Positions 1 to 12,411 of a DNA stretch of 64,000 nucleotides are shown piece by piece; positions within the stretch are counted from its first letter, which is position 1, and each line of letters starts with the position of its first letter. Both the position numbers and the translations under genes were made by a program. Location of the stretch: positions 184,852,001 to 184,916,000 of the forward strand of contig NC_060210.1 of NCBI RefSeq assembly GCF_021130785.1, read 5' to 3'. Below the pieces are notes generated by a model. The model ran no database searches. It was not told the DNA's origin and saw only the letters and a program-made list of their open reading frames with translations. Source of the stretch: Homalodisca vitripennis. Its lineage: Eukaryota; Arthropoda; Insecta; Hemiptera; Cicadellidae.

Positions 1-1669
1 ATGTAGGTGGAGAATATAATCAGTAATAATCAGCCGATACAGGTTTGAAAAATATATCTATTTAGGCAATAAACCAAATTATCAGGAATAATATGTTATG
101 TTAATAATAAAAAGGCGTTTGTGGGATGAGTTGGAGACATTAATTATTATATGAGTGTAGACCAACTAAAATACCATTGAAGTAGAGGAAACCTATATTC
201 TGATAATGCTCTAACTTTATTCTTTAATACAAAATATAACAAAGACATCTTCAGCGCATTTCAATATTTTATCTATTTAAAAAGTCACCTTGATTTTATG
301 AAAAGAAAGTTAAAGACTAATTTAAACTTACAAAAAGAAAGAGCCCTAAAAGGTGAAGTACTAATCAATAATTGATTGAGTTTACTGAACTGTGTAGTGA
401 AAGGAAGACTCAATTCACTCGCTGGCTCTTCGCAAGTTCAAACTCGTCTCTCTTTCTTTGTACCCTTTGTTATTATTGATAAACTTCAATATTTTTCTAT
501 TTAACTCCAACTTTATAGCTGCGTATATCAAGAGCAGTTAGTTTCACTTTACGTTACGAAAATCTTTTAGCAAAAGAATTTCCAAATGTAAAATATATTC
601 ACATTTATTACACATAGAACTATTTAACTAATACTGTAATGAAAGGAAAAAAACTGATAACTGTACATACAATAAGATTTTCCTTTTGAATAAAGGACAC
701 AGTTTGTAAAAATCGTGGTAGTAGCCTATATCAAATTTTGGAAAACAACAAAACTATAAGTTAAACTTTATACTTTCTCTCAAGCAGGTTTCACTCTATT
801 TCAAAACTAGTGTATTAAAATAATTTTAGTTTTCATGCATAAAAAGTTTTAATTCAAACAATGTTTTAGTCAAAATTACCAAAGAAAAAGATACCAAAAC
901 TTTATTTAAGGTTTTAAACTGAAAGATCATGAATAATCAGTCAGTAAATTATCATGAGTCATTGGTTGCAAACGTGTTTGTTTAATATAAGATAACAAAA
1001 ATGTTCTTATAGTAGTATCTAATTCATTGTTGTGATATTATTATTCTTCCATTGTTTTCGGTCTGATTCTTGAATGGCTTATATTTTTATGATAACTTAT
1101 TTCGTATCTTTTCTTTGTGATTTGCCCAATAATTATCAGTTTTATTTAAAATTATAATACTTTTTTATAAATAATAAAACACGGTTATTGTTTGGTAATA
1201 TAAAGTGGCAAGGTTGTTTACAGGGATATATCCTAAACAATACTGCCATTATAATCTAAAAATTTGAAACATTACTATTATTACAGTAATATTACCGTTC
1301 TCTCAATTAGATTTATATTTTCAATCAATACCGAAGTAAGGCGTCTTTAATACTTTACAAAACTATCTAGCCACAATACTTGTTAAAACAAGGTAGGTTT
1401 TGCCATACCACTTTGCGTAAGAGGTATTGATAAGGTTGCATGCAAACAATTCAACTCCTTAGTTCATTTCATAACAAGGCTACATGTGACTTATTATCAA
1501 ATTTTAAAATGTATATATTCCACTCCATTTTGTTAGAAATTTAATTATTCTGGGATTTTATCTTTACAATAGTTGTTACCAATAAGACTTCTCTAAAAGT
1601 ATCTGCTAACTCTCCACCCGAATCCCACGGAGTACAAGCACAATTATCGCAGTACACGTGTTTTATCAA
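1..1669. other. AT-rich DNA, no gene seen
   Basis: No recognisable protein, RNA gene or clear repeat is seen on either strand. Composition is uniformly AT-rich with many short homopolymer runs, as in insect intergenic or intronic DNA. Confidence 0.5.
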
Positions 1670-1770
1670 AAATGAAACTTATAGCAATAGTTCAAATCTA
1701 TAGGTCAGTTTATTCTCGAGATATAGTGCAAAAAACATACAACAGACAAACAGAAACGAATTTGACAAAC
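1670..1770 (+). repeat. Degenerate copy of the dispersed GCTAACGCTCAGC repeat family (tail part)
   Basis: The stretch has the order 'TTCAAATCTATAGGTCAG', then 'TCTCGAGATAT', then a run rich in CAGACAAACAGA. This matches the tail of the units at 19.3-20.0 kb, 24.5 kb and 63.7 kb. It is a partial, diverged copy, and the boundaries are approximate. Confidence 0.4.
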
Positions 1771-1975
1771 AGCAAGTCACACTCAAGTGTTTTTTACTGA
1801 AACTCAACCAAGACTATACATTTCTAAACAATCCAAATATGCCATTTAACATAGTTTTCTGTAGGAAATAGAACTCTCTACATTGACAAATACATTAACT
1901 TTCTTTTAATGACAAGAGTCCATAAGTAAAGTATCATCGGAATGACAAAGATATATATTGTTTGCTTAAGACGTA

Positions 1976-2408
1976 GTTGTTTCCAGTTCAAAGGAGAGTC
2001 TTAGAACACAAATACAGCCTGTATAATCACTCAGACAGTTGGGAGACTGGAGCTTAGTGTGGAGTGTCAGGAACGTGACAGAGAGATAGCGACAGTTTGT
2101 GTTTAAGTACACAGCTGTTTCAGTTCAAAGTAATGTCTCAGAGCACGAAGATAATCACTTAGACAGTTGGGAGACTGGAGCTTAGTGTGGATTGTCAGGC
2201 ACGTGACAGACAGATAGCGACAGTTGCGTGTTTAGTACACAGAGGTTCCAGTTCAAAGGAGAGTCTTAGGACACAAATATAATCACTCAGACAGTTGGGA
2301 GACTGGAGCTTAGTGTGGATTGTCAGAACGTGACAGAGAGATAGCGACAGTTTGTGTGTTTAGTACACAGAGGTTTCAGTTCAAAGCCAAGTCTCGGGAC
2401 ACGAAGAC
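1976..2408. repeat. Tandem repeat, unit 128-137 bp, about 3.3 copies
   Basis: The motif CAGTTCAAAG recurs at 1984, 2121, 2249 and 2377, giving periods of 137, 128 and 128 bp. Each unit contains 'GACAGTTGGGAGACTGGAGC' followed by 'GTGACAGAGAGATAGCGACAG' or a one-base variant and 'TAGTACACAG'. Copies differ by a few substitutions and one indel of about 9 bp. The array encodes no long open frame. It looks like a minisatellite, and I do not recognise the unit. Confidence 0.85.
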
Positions 2409-3540
2409 TTGAATATACCACTGAAATCTAATATACGGAATATACGGATGATGTAAACTTATATTCTCTTTATGATGACTATCTATCTATTTGACCGCAG
2501 GGTATTTCGAAGAATGAAGTTAAGTATATTTTTTTTAACCTATGCGAACGTCTGTTTCACGTCATGTGGTGTGGTGTACTACATCCTTGATTACCAATGC
2601 AAAGGATATAACAGGATATAGAAGTAGATTGATGTTCTCCGAACTAATTGCCAATTGCCTAAAATGTCCTAAAGCATAGAAAGAGACAAGGTTATCACGA
2701 CCAAAAACCCGTAACTATACGTTTCCAAACTAGTCATCTTTACATTGCAGGTAATAATGGTGTTTGTTATTACTTTCCAAAGAAAATTAGGATAATCTGT
2801 ATTTTTATTAATTTTAATTTCTTTGAGGCCAATTAGTAGGAAATACTGATGAAAGGTTTCACAGTATTTTCAAGCATGTGCAGGCTCGGTATACTGGAAA
2901 TGTGCTGTCCAACATGATGATTTTTCAACATTGACCCATCTTTGACTTAGATGTTTCATGAATAGGGCTAAAATACATTTTCACTGTTTAAAACTAAGTT
3001 GTTCAAACAATCGGATACTTTTCTTAGAAGTGCTGCTTTTGTAACGGTTTGTCTATTTCATTACGTTTCAAACGTGGTAGTATTACTTTTTTTCGTTTTT
3101 TTGGCTAAGTTTTGGCTTTACTAATATGTTTTTGAAAGTGGTGGTGTCTTAAAAAATATCCTGAGTTTAAATAGGTTATAACATTCATATCACGAAATAT
3201 TTGATAAACCACGTTTTAATAACCTTGGAACTAAATAATGAAAATTCTTATATTGAAAATATTATATGTAAATAAATTTTTTATACTTGAAATACATAAT
3301 TTTTCTACAGCTGTTCGAAACCTATACGTAGTAACTGCGGAGCAACACATGTGAGAAGGGTCTGCTTTGATAATTCTAAAGGCTTTTACCCGTGTCTAAC
3401 TGTTAGCTCTGTTTTACTCTTTTACAAAAATTCAAGCTCGTTTAAAATGTATATCCAACTCAAGATTTTACCTTGGGTAACTTAGTGCTAAGATTTTCAG
3501 GTCATTTAGAAGTAAATAACAGTAGAACGTAACGCAGTGA
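2409..3540. other. AT-rich DNA, no gene seen
   Basis: Nothing recognisable on either strand beyond short open frames of the kind expected by chance. Confidence 0.5.
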
Positions 3541-3551
3541 CGTTTGTTTTA

Positions 3552-3785
3552 ACGTAATACCATCAGTATAACGTAACAAAATACATTCAATAGCAGTTTA
3601 ACGTAATAAAGTCAGTTTAAACGTAACGTACTACCTCTCAACGGTAGTTTAACATAATACCATCAGTATAACGTAACAAAATACATTCAATAGCAGTTTA
3701 ACGTAATAAAGTCAGTTCAACATAATAAAGTCAGTTTATCATAAACGTACTACCCTCAACGGTAGTATAGCAGAATACCGGTCAA
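3552..3785. repeat. 100 bp direct repeat, about 2.3 copies, with CAGTTTAACGTAAT sub-repeats
   Basis: CATCAGTATAACGTAACAAA occurs at 3561 and exactly 100 bp later at 3661, followed in both by ATTCAATAGCAGTTTAACG. Shorter internal repeats (AACGTAATA, AACATAATA, GTCAGTTTA) occur every 15-25 bp, so the 100 bp unit probably arose from a smaller one. An open frame of 90 codons starts just after it (3786-4058) but resembles nothing I know. Confidence 0.8.
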
Positions 3786-4389
3786 ATGTCAAATCAGTTT
3801 TTAATTAAATCAATTACATTTAGGAATTCGGACACCGACTTCTTTTTATTCACAAGTTCTTGCCTAATTTTCAAAAGGTTTGAAGTTGGCCAAATAAGTC
3901 ACAGATGCAGCAAATGGTATTGTCTTAGTAAAGAACTAAAAAGTATTAACAGTTATAAAGGATTGCTGGTGATAATACAACCAGAGTGTATTTTAAGTTA
4001 TGTTATTTGTCCGTTTTGTTCAAATGGGTACGATATTTTTAAAAACAATTTAGGATAAATATTCCAGAAAAAAATTATTAGAGGCACTATCAGGACTTTA
4101 GAGTCAAAGCTGGAAGATAAAGTGACTTACTTTAGCCATGACGTGTTTAAAACAATATGGTACCAGATTGCTACTTTGATCATTTAAAAACGTCACATTC
4201 AAATTTAACATTTGTTTTCGTAAATATTTCATTTCAATATTAAAACTTCAGTTGTAAACCCAATATACATAACATTCTTTTAATCGTTCAACCCATATTG
4301 TAGGGATTCAATCAAATTGCAATAAACGGATAAAAAAAGTTAAAATTGGAATTTAGCATAATATTTACAAAATGACAATTTAACAATAA
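3786..4389. other. AT-rich DNA, no gene recognised
   Basis: Contains a 90-codon plus-strand open frame (3786-4058) with no recognisable domain, no signal peptide and AT-driven codon use. I treat it as a chance open frame. Confidence 0.4.
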
Positions 4390-4883
4390 ATTGTTTTATA
4401 AGAATAAGAATGTATTTATTTCCTTTTTTTTATACAATGGTACAGTATTATACAAAACAGTAAATTATTTACAAAATTAATATAACCAATGAGTTCTTAC
4501 CTATAAACTTAACTACACATTATACTCGTACTATATTTAAAAATTTACAAATATGGATAAAAGGAAATCTAGGGCCTCTTAGGCAATGCCCTGTTTTGAG
4601 GTTCCTACAATTTAAATTAACAAAAAAAAAATCTCAGCTAACAGAGAGGAAAAAAAATTATACTAACTTTAAAAACAAAACTGTCAACTTTACTTGAATT
4701 GTTTGCCATACCTAAACTTTGCAAAAACTTCAACAAACAAACAAAATCGGTAAAAAAGAATTAATAAAAAATAATTATTAATCACCGACATCATTGTGAA
4801 TTTATTATTTTGTAATATTTTGGGAAAATACAGGCTGTAGTCAGTTGTACCATAAAAACTACTCATTTGTCACTATATTAGGT

Positions 4884-7880
4884 TTACTGCTGTATATTAA
4901 AAAGAAAATCAACACTATTTACTTCTACAAGATAATCATTTAATTTTTTTTTTAAGTGAATTTTAGTGGATGAATTTTTTATATTGTCTGGTAATTTATT
5001 AAACATGCGAGGCGCGATAAGTTGTAAGTTCTAGTAAAGTATGCATTGTTTTGGTTTGGGAACAATGAAATTGCTACAGTTTCTAAGTTTTGTTTCTATA
5101 CTTATTTGCTGGTTGAGGATTGATACCACTCTCCTTGATACTTATGGTAAAATATACTTAAGGTAAATGAACATATTACCTTATAAGCAAACAAATGATA
5201 AAGTTTGAGAATTTTAAGTGTTTTTAAAAAGCGGCTTGTATGTTCAAAATTTATTTTTAAGACACATCAATCTTAATATATATGCTTTTGCTGTATGTAT
5301 ATTATGTCTAAGTAAGTCTTATAAGTACTACCCCAAATCACGATTCCATATTCCAAACGACTTTGAACCAATGAAAAATATAACATACGCAAAACATCTA
5401 TATTCACATAAGTTCCTTAAAAAAATAAAAATTATCTTGTTATGTTGTTTAATTTTAGCCCTTAATTTAGTTATGTGTGCTTTCCATGAAACATCACTTT
5501 CTAATATAACACCCAAGTATTTTATCTCATTTGTGGATTTGACAAATGTGCACTCATCTCTTAAACACGTTCCCATAACAATTATTTTCAAGGCAGAACG
5601 CACACATGTATCTAACTTTTTTTGAAGACAGTTGGGTTTTGTTTTAAGGTAAAAGTAATAAAATTTGGTTTTTTTTCTGAACTCAAGACCATACAATTAG
5701 TTGAAAAACCACCACTTTAATGCTTTAAGATCTTCCTCCCATTGCTATTTCTACTGTATTCCACTCAAGTCCTTTGTAAGACAATGCCGTATCGTCAGCA
5801 AAAAGATGTCAAGTTACCCTTAAATGTAGCTCCGCACAAATCATTTATATAGATTATAAACAATAGTGCACCCAATACCGAACCCTGCGGAACACCACTT
5901 GTTATCTCACCCAAGTTACTCATAACTGAACTTACTTTAACACATTGTTTTTCTCTTTAAAAGATAGCTCTCAAACCATTTATGAACAATACCTCAATAC
6001 CACACGAATTAAGTTTGTCCAGAAGAATTTTATGATTAACCGTATCAAATGCCTTCCTAATGTCCAAAATAATCCTCCCACGCACTTCCCTTCATTTAAA
6101 ACCATTGTGTACAACAGTCATAAAATTAATTAAAGCATGCTCGGTATTTAGCCCAGATCCAAATCCAAATTGGTTGCAGCTAAAAAAGTTTGTATTTTGC
6201 AAAAAACCTATTATTCTTTTTTTCATTAATTTCTCAAATACCTTGAAAGAAACATGACAACAAGGATATTGGCCTGTAACTGTTACATTGTGTTTTGGAT
6301 CCATTCTTGTATATAGGTATCACTACAGCAAGTTTAAGTTTTTCTGGAAAAAACTCAGTAGTAAAACTTAAGTTTATGATATACGTTAGAACATCAATAA
6401 TTTTAGTTTTTATTTTCTTCAATAAGACAGAACTAATTCCATCTACACCTGCAGCACTGTTGTTTTTTAGAGAATCAATTGTAAGTATAATCTCTTGTGG
6501 TAATACTGGGTTCTAAATATATTGACTTTCTTTCTATTCTATTTAAAAACTGGTTTTTATAAGGCAGATTTAAGAAATTATTACTGATTTTGTGAATTTA
6601 AATTTATTTGATTTACTATATCCAAAAAGAAAGAGTTAAAATTCATTAGCTACTACAAAGGGTTTCATCAACAACATCATCATCATTAATTTGAACTTTT
6701 ATCTGACAATCATTTTCTCTTCCTTGACCTGTTTAATTTTATTCACTAATTTCCATGTAGATTTCGAGTTTCCTTTACTTTGCTCAAATTGATATTTGTA
6801 ATATTTATTTTTGAGGTCCTTAATATCTGTTTTTAACTTATTTCTAAACGCTGAATAATATTTTTTTAATTCCACATTTTTGAGGGTGCTTTTTTTACTA
6901 ATTTAAATAGATGATTTCTTTTCTTTATTTTCATGCAAAAAGTAATCATTAATAATCCAAGGCTTGATTTTAGTGAAAGATGAATAATTAGATTTTAACT
7001 TCAACCTTACTTTCAATTATGAACGTCTCCAATACGTCAAAAAACTTATCGAATGCAGATGACGCATCAAGCCGACCATACACCGGTGTCCCAGTCAGCG
7101 TTGTCTATCAACTGTTCCAAACGTTTTTGTAATCAGTGCGGCAGCGAGGAGCGGAGGGACGGGGAGGCACAGCTTCCGCTCCACTCCGCCCCTCCCAACA
7201 CGCACACACTTGTTACTTGCACGAGTGAGGTGGTCAGTTATGTCCAGATGCCTAACACTTGCTTCTACATTTACAACACCTTTATCAGAAAGCCTAACAA
7301 ACACATGATCTATACAAGTTTTTTGACTCATTAGTTATTCTAATTGGTTCATTCAAACAGTTTTCTAAACCATTAATTGCCATAAAAACTACTGTAATTC
7401 ATACGTTGCTGTTTTAAAATTATAACAATCCAAAATATTTATATTTACATCTCCGACCCACATAAATTTTAATTATTTTTTAAAAGTATTATTCATTCTG
7501 CTGAACAACATTTTCATTATCATCAACAAAAACATCCACTGTAAAGGACTGCAATCTATAAATAGCGATCAATGAAAACCTTTTTACCCATTATTTCAAA
7601 CGATAACAGGAGCAAATCAGCTGATTGACAAGATAGATCTAATTTTACTAACATTTATCCAATGACTTTTTTAAAAATAAATTGCTATACCACCCGCCCT
7701 GTGTTGTTCAATTACATTTTAAAACATACATTATAATTATTTAAATTGTATAAATTAACTTCATTAGAATTTATCCAAATTTCAGATAAAATTATTATGT
7801 CAGGAGAAAAATTGTTACTTATCATTTCAGCTGAAAATAGATCAAAAGTTTGCTCTTTTGCTTCTAATATTCTGATGAAA
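4884..7880 (-). pseudogene. LINE ORF2: APE endonuclease and reverse transcriptase, frameshifted
   Basis: An endonuclease piece near 7830-7720 reads 'DIIILSEIWINSNEV' (the SE metal-binding block), and the end of that domain at 7331-7230 reads 'TCIDHVFVR' followed by 'ITDH'. The reverse transcriptase starts near 6390 with 'LAVVIPIYKNGSK' and 'SYRPISLLSC' (6422-6234), continues with 'VFEKLMKKRI' and 'QFGFGSGLNTEHAL' (6304-6092), then 'SGVPQGSVLGALLF' (about 5905-5865), the catalytic FADD (about 5800-5786) and 'IKYLGVILESDVSWKAHI' (5696-5328). The C-terminus near 5020-4884 has 'APRMFNKLPDNIK' and a stop at 4884-4886. The order matches target-primed reverse transcription enzymes. Stops and frameshifts occur between nearly every block, so the protein is dead. 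Confidence 0.85.
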
Positions 7881-8162
7881 TATTACATACATTATTTTCC
7901 ATTTATTGTTACATAAAATGTAAAAAAACCTGAATCAAGAATGAAACAGATATTAATAATAAGGCTATATATCTCAGAAAATTAATACTATTTAAAGTAC
8001 AAACTATATATAATCAGAATATAAATTAAAAAATTGCATTTTAAATAATTACTTGGTTTATAAATTTTCTTATGAAAAAATCAAACTAAGGTATAATAGC
8101 TTAGTAATACACCGGTAACTCAAAATTGATCTTTGGAAGGTGATTACCATTATCGTTACAAC

Positions 8163-9095
8163 CTACAGGTTAGCTATGTCAGCCTGACAGGTCACCTGAA
8201 TCACTGGACTCTTCTCTTCTTTGCGCATGAGGATCTTCCCGTTTGCGGACCCACAGGAACCTGTATCCTTTGTCCTTCTTTGCCTTCCTCGCCTCCGCGA
8301 ACAGTCTCCGCCTTGTAGGTGAAAGGGGACTCGTTCAGGTACACAGGCTGATCCATTGTCAAGTTCATGTGTCTGGTCGAGAAGTTGGATTTCACACGAC
8401 GTTTCTTCAGAAGTTCCTCCTTGTCTAGACGTTCTAACAAACTTCACTATTATACCAGGTGGTGGACTTCCAGGTTCAGATCGTCTCCCCAGTCGATGAC
8501 AGGCATCTATCATCGAGTCAGTTATATCCATATCCAAACCTTTCCCGACATCCTTGATCACTTGCACAACATCCTCATTCTTGCTCTCAGGAACTCCATG
8601 GATTTCGACCGCGTTCAGCCTCGAGTATTGCTCCATGTCTTCGATCTTACGCTCAAGCTCAGAAACTTTACGTGGTAATCTATTGTTTTCTGCTATTATT
8701 TCATCTACTATCTTCAAACATTTATCAATGGACTCCTTATGCTCAATCACTGACCTCGTATTTTCTTCCATTTTTTCATTCATGTGTTCGTAGGCCTTAT
8801 TAAAGTCCGCCTCTTGCTTTTTCTGGTTATCAGCGATTTTCTATGATTTTCTGCATTACATCCTCCAAAGTGAGCGACCCCCCTCAGTAACTTCAGCATC
8901 AAAACGAAGACTTTTCCTTCTTACTGCACTACAAGGCTTACACCTCCATGGCAAACCCTCTGCATTTAGACATTCTTACGTCAGCCCTACTATAGTTGTA
9001 ACACTGCGCATGGAACTCCTTTTTGCAGTCACTGCACTGCAACTTAACTTGGTTAGATTTCACAGGTTTCACACACACACGTCACAAACAGCCAT
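8163..9095 (-). pseudogene. LINE ORF1: PHD-like finger, coiled coil, FP-protein-like/RRM-like region
   Basis: The candidate start is the ATG at 9095 (minus). The first 50 or so codons hold a Cys/His pattern (CxxC, then CxxC with HxQC spacing, about 9090-8960) like the PHD-type finger of many insect LINE ORF1 proteins. A gap with frameshifts follows. The segment 8783-8440 is a charged heptad-rich coiled coil ending in 'QYSRLNAVEIHGVPE', a motif typical of ORF1 proteins related to the baculovirus FP C-terminal domain. Past 8440 the true frame shifts: 'RLDKEELLKKRR' and 'STRHMNLTMDQPVYLNES' lie in the overlapping frame 8440-8201. It shifts back near 8290 to finish '...VIQVTCQADIANL' at 8163. ORF1 proteins of this kind bind LINE RNA in the ribonucleoprotein. 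This copy carries at least two frame breaks and is a pseudogene. Confidence 0.8.
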
Positions 9096-9110
9096 GTTTG
9101 AAAAAATAAT

Positions 9111-9545
9111 AGCGAACCAGCGAAAATAAAAATATTGTCGATGTAAACACCAAAATAAGTATACAAAAGTAGAAAATAAATAGAAAGCTTGCACTAACTG
9201 GCATATACAGGTTAGGCTTAGAACGACCGGCACACAGCGTTATCTCTGCGACCTTCACTCTCTGAGCGCCGACTCATGAACTCAATTGATGCATGTTACG
9301 ATTTATTGCCTAAGCTTTAGCAAAAAGCAAAAAAGGGTTTTCAAAAGTTGGTGAAAATACATTATTTTATTTGTGGGGCTAGAAAGATTTGTCCGTGTGT
9401 GTATTCGCACGTTATCTCGGGATCGAACTGACCTAAAAACATTTTTTTTAGAAAACTCTTAAGCATGCAAAAGACTAAAAAGATGTACATAGATGAAGGT
9501 AGGACTTCTACAATATTTACAGAGTTAAGTTAATTCACAACACAA
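9111..9545. other. LINE 5' flank, locally GC-richer, no gene defined
   Basis: Stretches near 9215-9290 and 9395-9435 are clearly GC-richer than the surroundings. Part may be the 5' untranslated region of the LINE on the minus strand, or upstream sequence of the candidate exon at 9600. I see no defined site. Confidence 0.35.
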
Positions 9546-9549
9546 TGAA

Positions 9550-9556
9550 CTCAGTA
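9550..9556 (+). promoter_or_regulatory. Possible initiator (TCAGT) upstream of the candidate exon
   Basis: TCAGT, the arthropod initiator core, lies at 9551-9555, about 45 bp before the ATG at 9600. There is no TATA box at the expected distance. A five-base match is weak evidence, and this is only suggestive next to the exon candidate. Confidence 0.15.
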
Positions 9557-9599
9557 CAAAGTACCGCTGTGTTCCACGAGTCTTGTCGCCGTTGCGCAA

Positions 9600-9687
9600 A
9601 TGTCAGCGACTTCCTGTTCCCATCCCGGGGTAGCAGCTTGTTCTCTCCTGCTTGTGCTTACTTTGTGTTTACACCAGCTTGCGGTCG
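9600..9687 (+). CDS. Candidate first coding exon of a host gene, signal-peptide-like
   Basis: The ATG at 9600 has A at -3 (GCAAATGT) and opens a frame of 29 codons plus one base. The peptide begins MSATSCSHPG and runs into a hydrophobic core, CSLLLVLTLCLHQLAV, which looks like a cleavable signal peptide or signal anchor. The frame meets a strong splice donor, CG|GTAAGT, at 9687/9688, leaving phase 1. The exon is GC-rich in an AT-rich setting, as real insect exons often are, and an initiator-like TCAGT lies about 45 bp upstream. What follows downstream would be intron. The protein family cannot be named from so short a piece. Against it: the frame is also open upstream and the exon is short, so chance is possible. 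Confidence 0.4.
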
Positions 9688-12400
9688 GTAAGTTATTTCT
9701 TTACCTAACGTGTATACACTTGTTTTTTTTTACTTGCCTCCAAATATGTTAATATACTATAATACCCAAACAATATACTCACTTTTTCACAAATTTATTT
9801 ATTTCTTAACATTTCTCATTTGCCATCATGGTTACAAGTAAGCCCAATGTGAATGTGTTCACTAAAGCTCAGCCAAACCCATGGAATGACATTCAGCTCC
9901 TTCAAACTCAATATTACCCATGTAGAAATCAACCTGTATACAAAATTTTTTTAGAGATCAGACAGACATACATAAATGAAATTTAAATAACTGCATTGGT
10001 TCTCAATTATCACTAGGTTAATTTACCACTGTTTACCAAAATAACAGTGAAATCACAGTTTTGATATAAGAAATGTTTCAATCATATTACTAATAATGTT
10101 GATGAAATTCATTGCTAACAATGAGCATATCCTCAAAGCGCATGCATAAATTTGGGAATAAAAATTTCATATTTAGTAAAATACATTGGGAAAAAAGTGT
10201 GTTTTATTATTCATTTGTTATGTTCTCTATAATAATTTTTAAACTTAAGAAATAATTCTGCTTAAAATGTATTTATATTGTAAAAGTACTCGATCATATT
10301 CATGCCAACCTTTAGAACAAATACTTATACTAAATACAAGCACTTTCCATTTCTAAAAAACCTTGGCTAAATTTTCACTTTCATAGTTTTTTGGTGTTAT
10401 GTCTTTTAGTATATTCTTTATTAAAAATATTATGTAACACTACAAAAATATTTAACTCTGCATTATACCTTTCGTTACAGTAAATTAAGTTATGATAGAA
10501 AAAATAAGAAAACCAATTTCATAGGCATTGCTTATGAACTTGGCTTCTTTTATAATTATTCTTTGATTTATTATTATTGACATTTTATGTTGGAAAACAA
10601 TTTAAGTTTTCCAAACAAATATACATTCTGCCAAGTTATAACTGTAAGATAAATAAATACAACAGTGAATAAATAACATGTATTTAGAACCCAACATAAA
10701 CAATTGTTATTGTTTTTGACGTGAATCACTGAAATATAATACAGCTATACTAGCTACTTTAAACCGTATCAGGCCAAATAATAAAATGAGAAATTAACTG
10801 CGAGGTCTGATTAGAGTACTATGACCCTTATATCAAACTAGAGTGCGCCTAGAGGGCTACTACAGGTTAACATAATATATTATAAAAATAATATAGTTAG
10901 GTTTCACGAAGTAACCGTATTATAGGTTAACTAATTTTATTTATTCATTTATTTGTTTTGATGTTTAGAAATTTTTTGGAAAAAATTAAAACACAAGAGG
11001 TAAAGTGAAATATGTTAATTAGGATGACAATTAACTCAGAAACACACCCTTAAGACCAAGCGTGTGAGACGTATATTATAAGTAGTATTACAGCACTTGT
11101 TTATAAAAAAAAACTAAAATATCCCTGTTTTATTTGTTTTTTCTTATCGATAATCAAGGATTACAATTTATTATAAATTTTATAAAATTAAAAAACAAAA
11201 ATCCTTTATTATTTTAAATATCACAGCAACACACGTAGCACTCTTTGGGCTATTTATAACAGAATTTTTTGTTCGACTACTGTAATAAGTATCTCAAAAT
11301 ATGTTTGAACGGTTTGACGCTTGCCATTGAACGGTTTTGAACTTGAAAGTTTTTCTACTCTGTGTAACCAAGTTCTTTAGCTGGAGGCCTGCAGTGCGCA
11401 AAATTGTTTTGAATAGAAGGATAGAGCTAAAATTTTTCTTAAACGATAGAAGATTGAGAATTGCAAATCTCCTTGATTTGAAAGTCGAATGTTTTATTTT
11501 TTATGGTCACCAATTTACTATGTACTATAGATTATTTAAAGTATCGAGTTACTATCCGCAAGTAACTATTACCACTCAGGGATTAACCATAGGTTTGATC
11601 GATAATTTGTTTAAAGAACATTGGCAAACTACCTATATGTGTGTATGTATACAAAAAATAAGGTAGTAATTCCATAATTATAAGCTTAGGTAACATATAA
11701 CTAGACGTTCTGTTGTTTATAAACTTCACCCCATCGTATAATTAAATTACAATTAGTTTTAAACTTTCATTGTTAAATCATCTATATTTAAGAAGCACAC
11801 AATAATCAGAGCAGTTGTCAGTATAAATCTAATATTTGATGAACTGATTGAAGATATAAATAATTCAGCAGTACTGCACTATCTACTTTATTGTATGTTA
11901 AAATGGCAATGTCATTGTAGTAAACTGCATTAATAATGAATCAGTAAATATAAACAGTACTAACTATTCATTAATTAATCAATATCTAATTGTAGTCATG
12001 AATTCACAATGGCAATTAAACGTATTATATTATAAATATTAATGAATCGTAATATATGTTGATAATAATAAGTTATAAATACTATTTTATACTTTTATAA
12101 AACCAGCAATGATTATCAAAACATGTGATTTTTTAACTTAGGCACTCAACACTTGACTTTCTTGGAATTGTGTATAGGGCATTCCAATATTGATTAAAAA
12201 ACATAGAAATGAACCCTAACATGCCACAACGATACACTCTTTTCCCAGAATTCAATCCTAAATACTAGAAGGTTCATATAACGGAAATCCTTACAAACGA
12301 CTTTTTTAAATGTTGAATTAACTTCCTAAGGATTTCCTGTTTTTACCGGAAGCAGATTAGGGGGTTTACTTAGACAGAAATAGGATTCTCAGCCCTCTGT
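9688..12400. other. AT-rich DNA, no gene recognised; possible intron
   Basis: If the 9600 exon is real this is its intron. A 109-codon plus-strand open frame at 11337-11666 has no domain or motif I recognise. No RNA gene or sharp repeat is seen. Confidence 0.45.
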
Positions 12401-12411
12401 ATGCATGCATA

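Larger units (their letters stand above)
4390..9110 (-). mobile_element. Non-LTR retrotransposon (LINE), Jockey/CR1-like, two ORFs, degraded
   Basis: Read on the minus strand, the order is ORF1 (9095 to 8163), endonuclease (about 7850 to 7090), reverse transcriptase (about 6420 to 5330), the ORF2 C-terminus (stop near 4884) and a 3' untranslated region of about 490 bp with an AATAAA-type signal near 4415. The total of about 4.7 kb is the usual length for an insect APE-type LINE with two ORFs, so this copy is nearly full length. Many frameshifts and stops break both ORFs, so it is not autonomous. I found no clear target-site duplication, and the exact 5' end is uncertain. The clade call rests on the gene order, ORF1 type and RT C-terminal motif; Jockey and CR1 are not distinguished. 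Confidence 0.85.
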
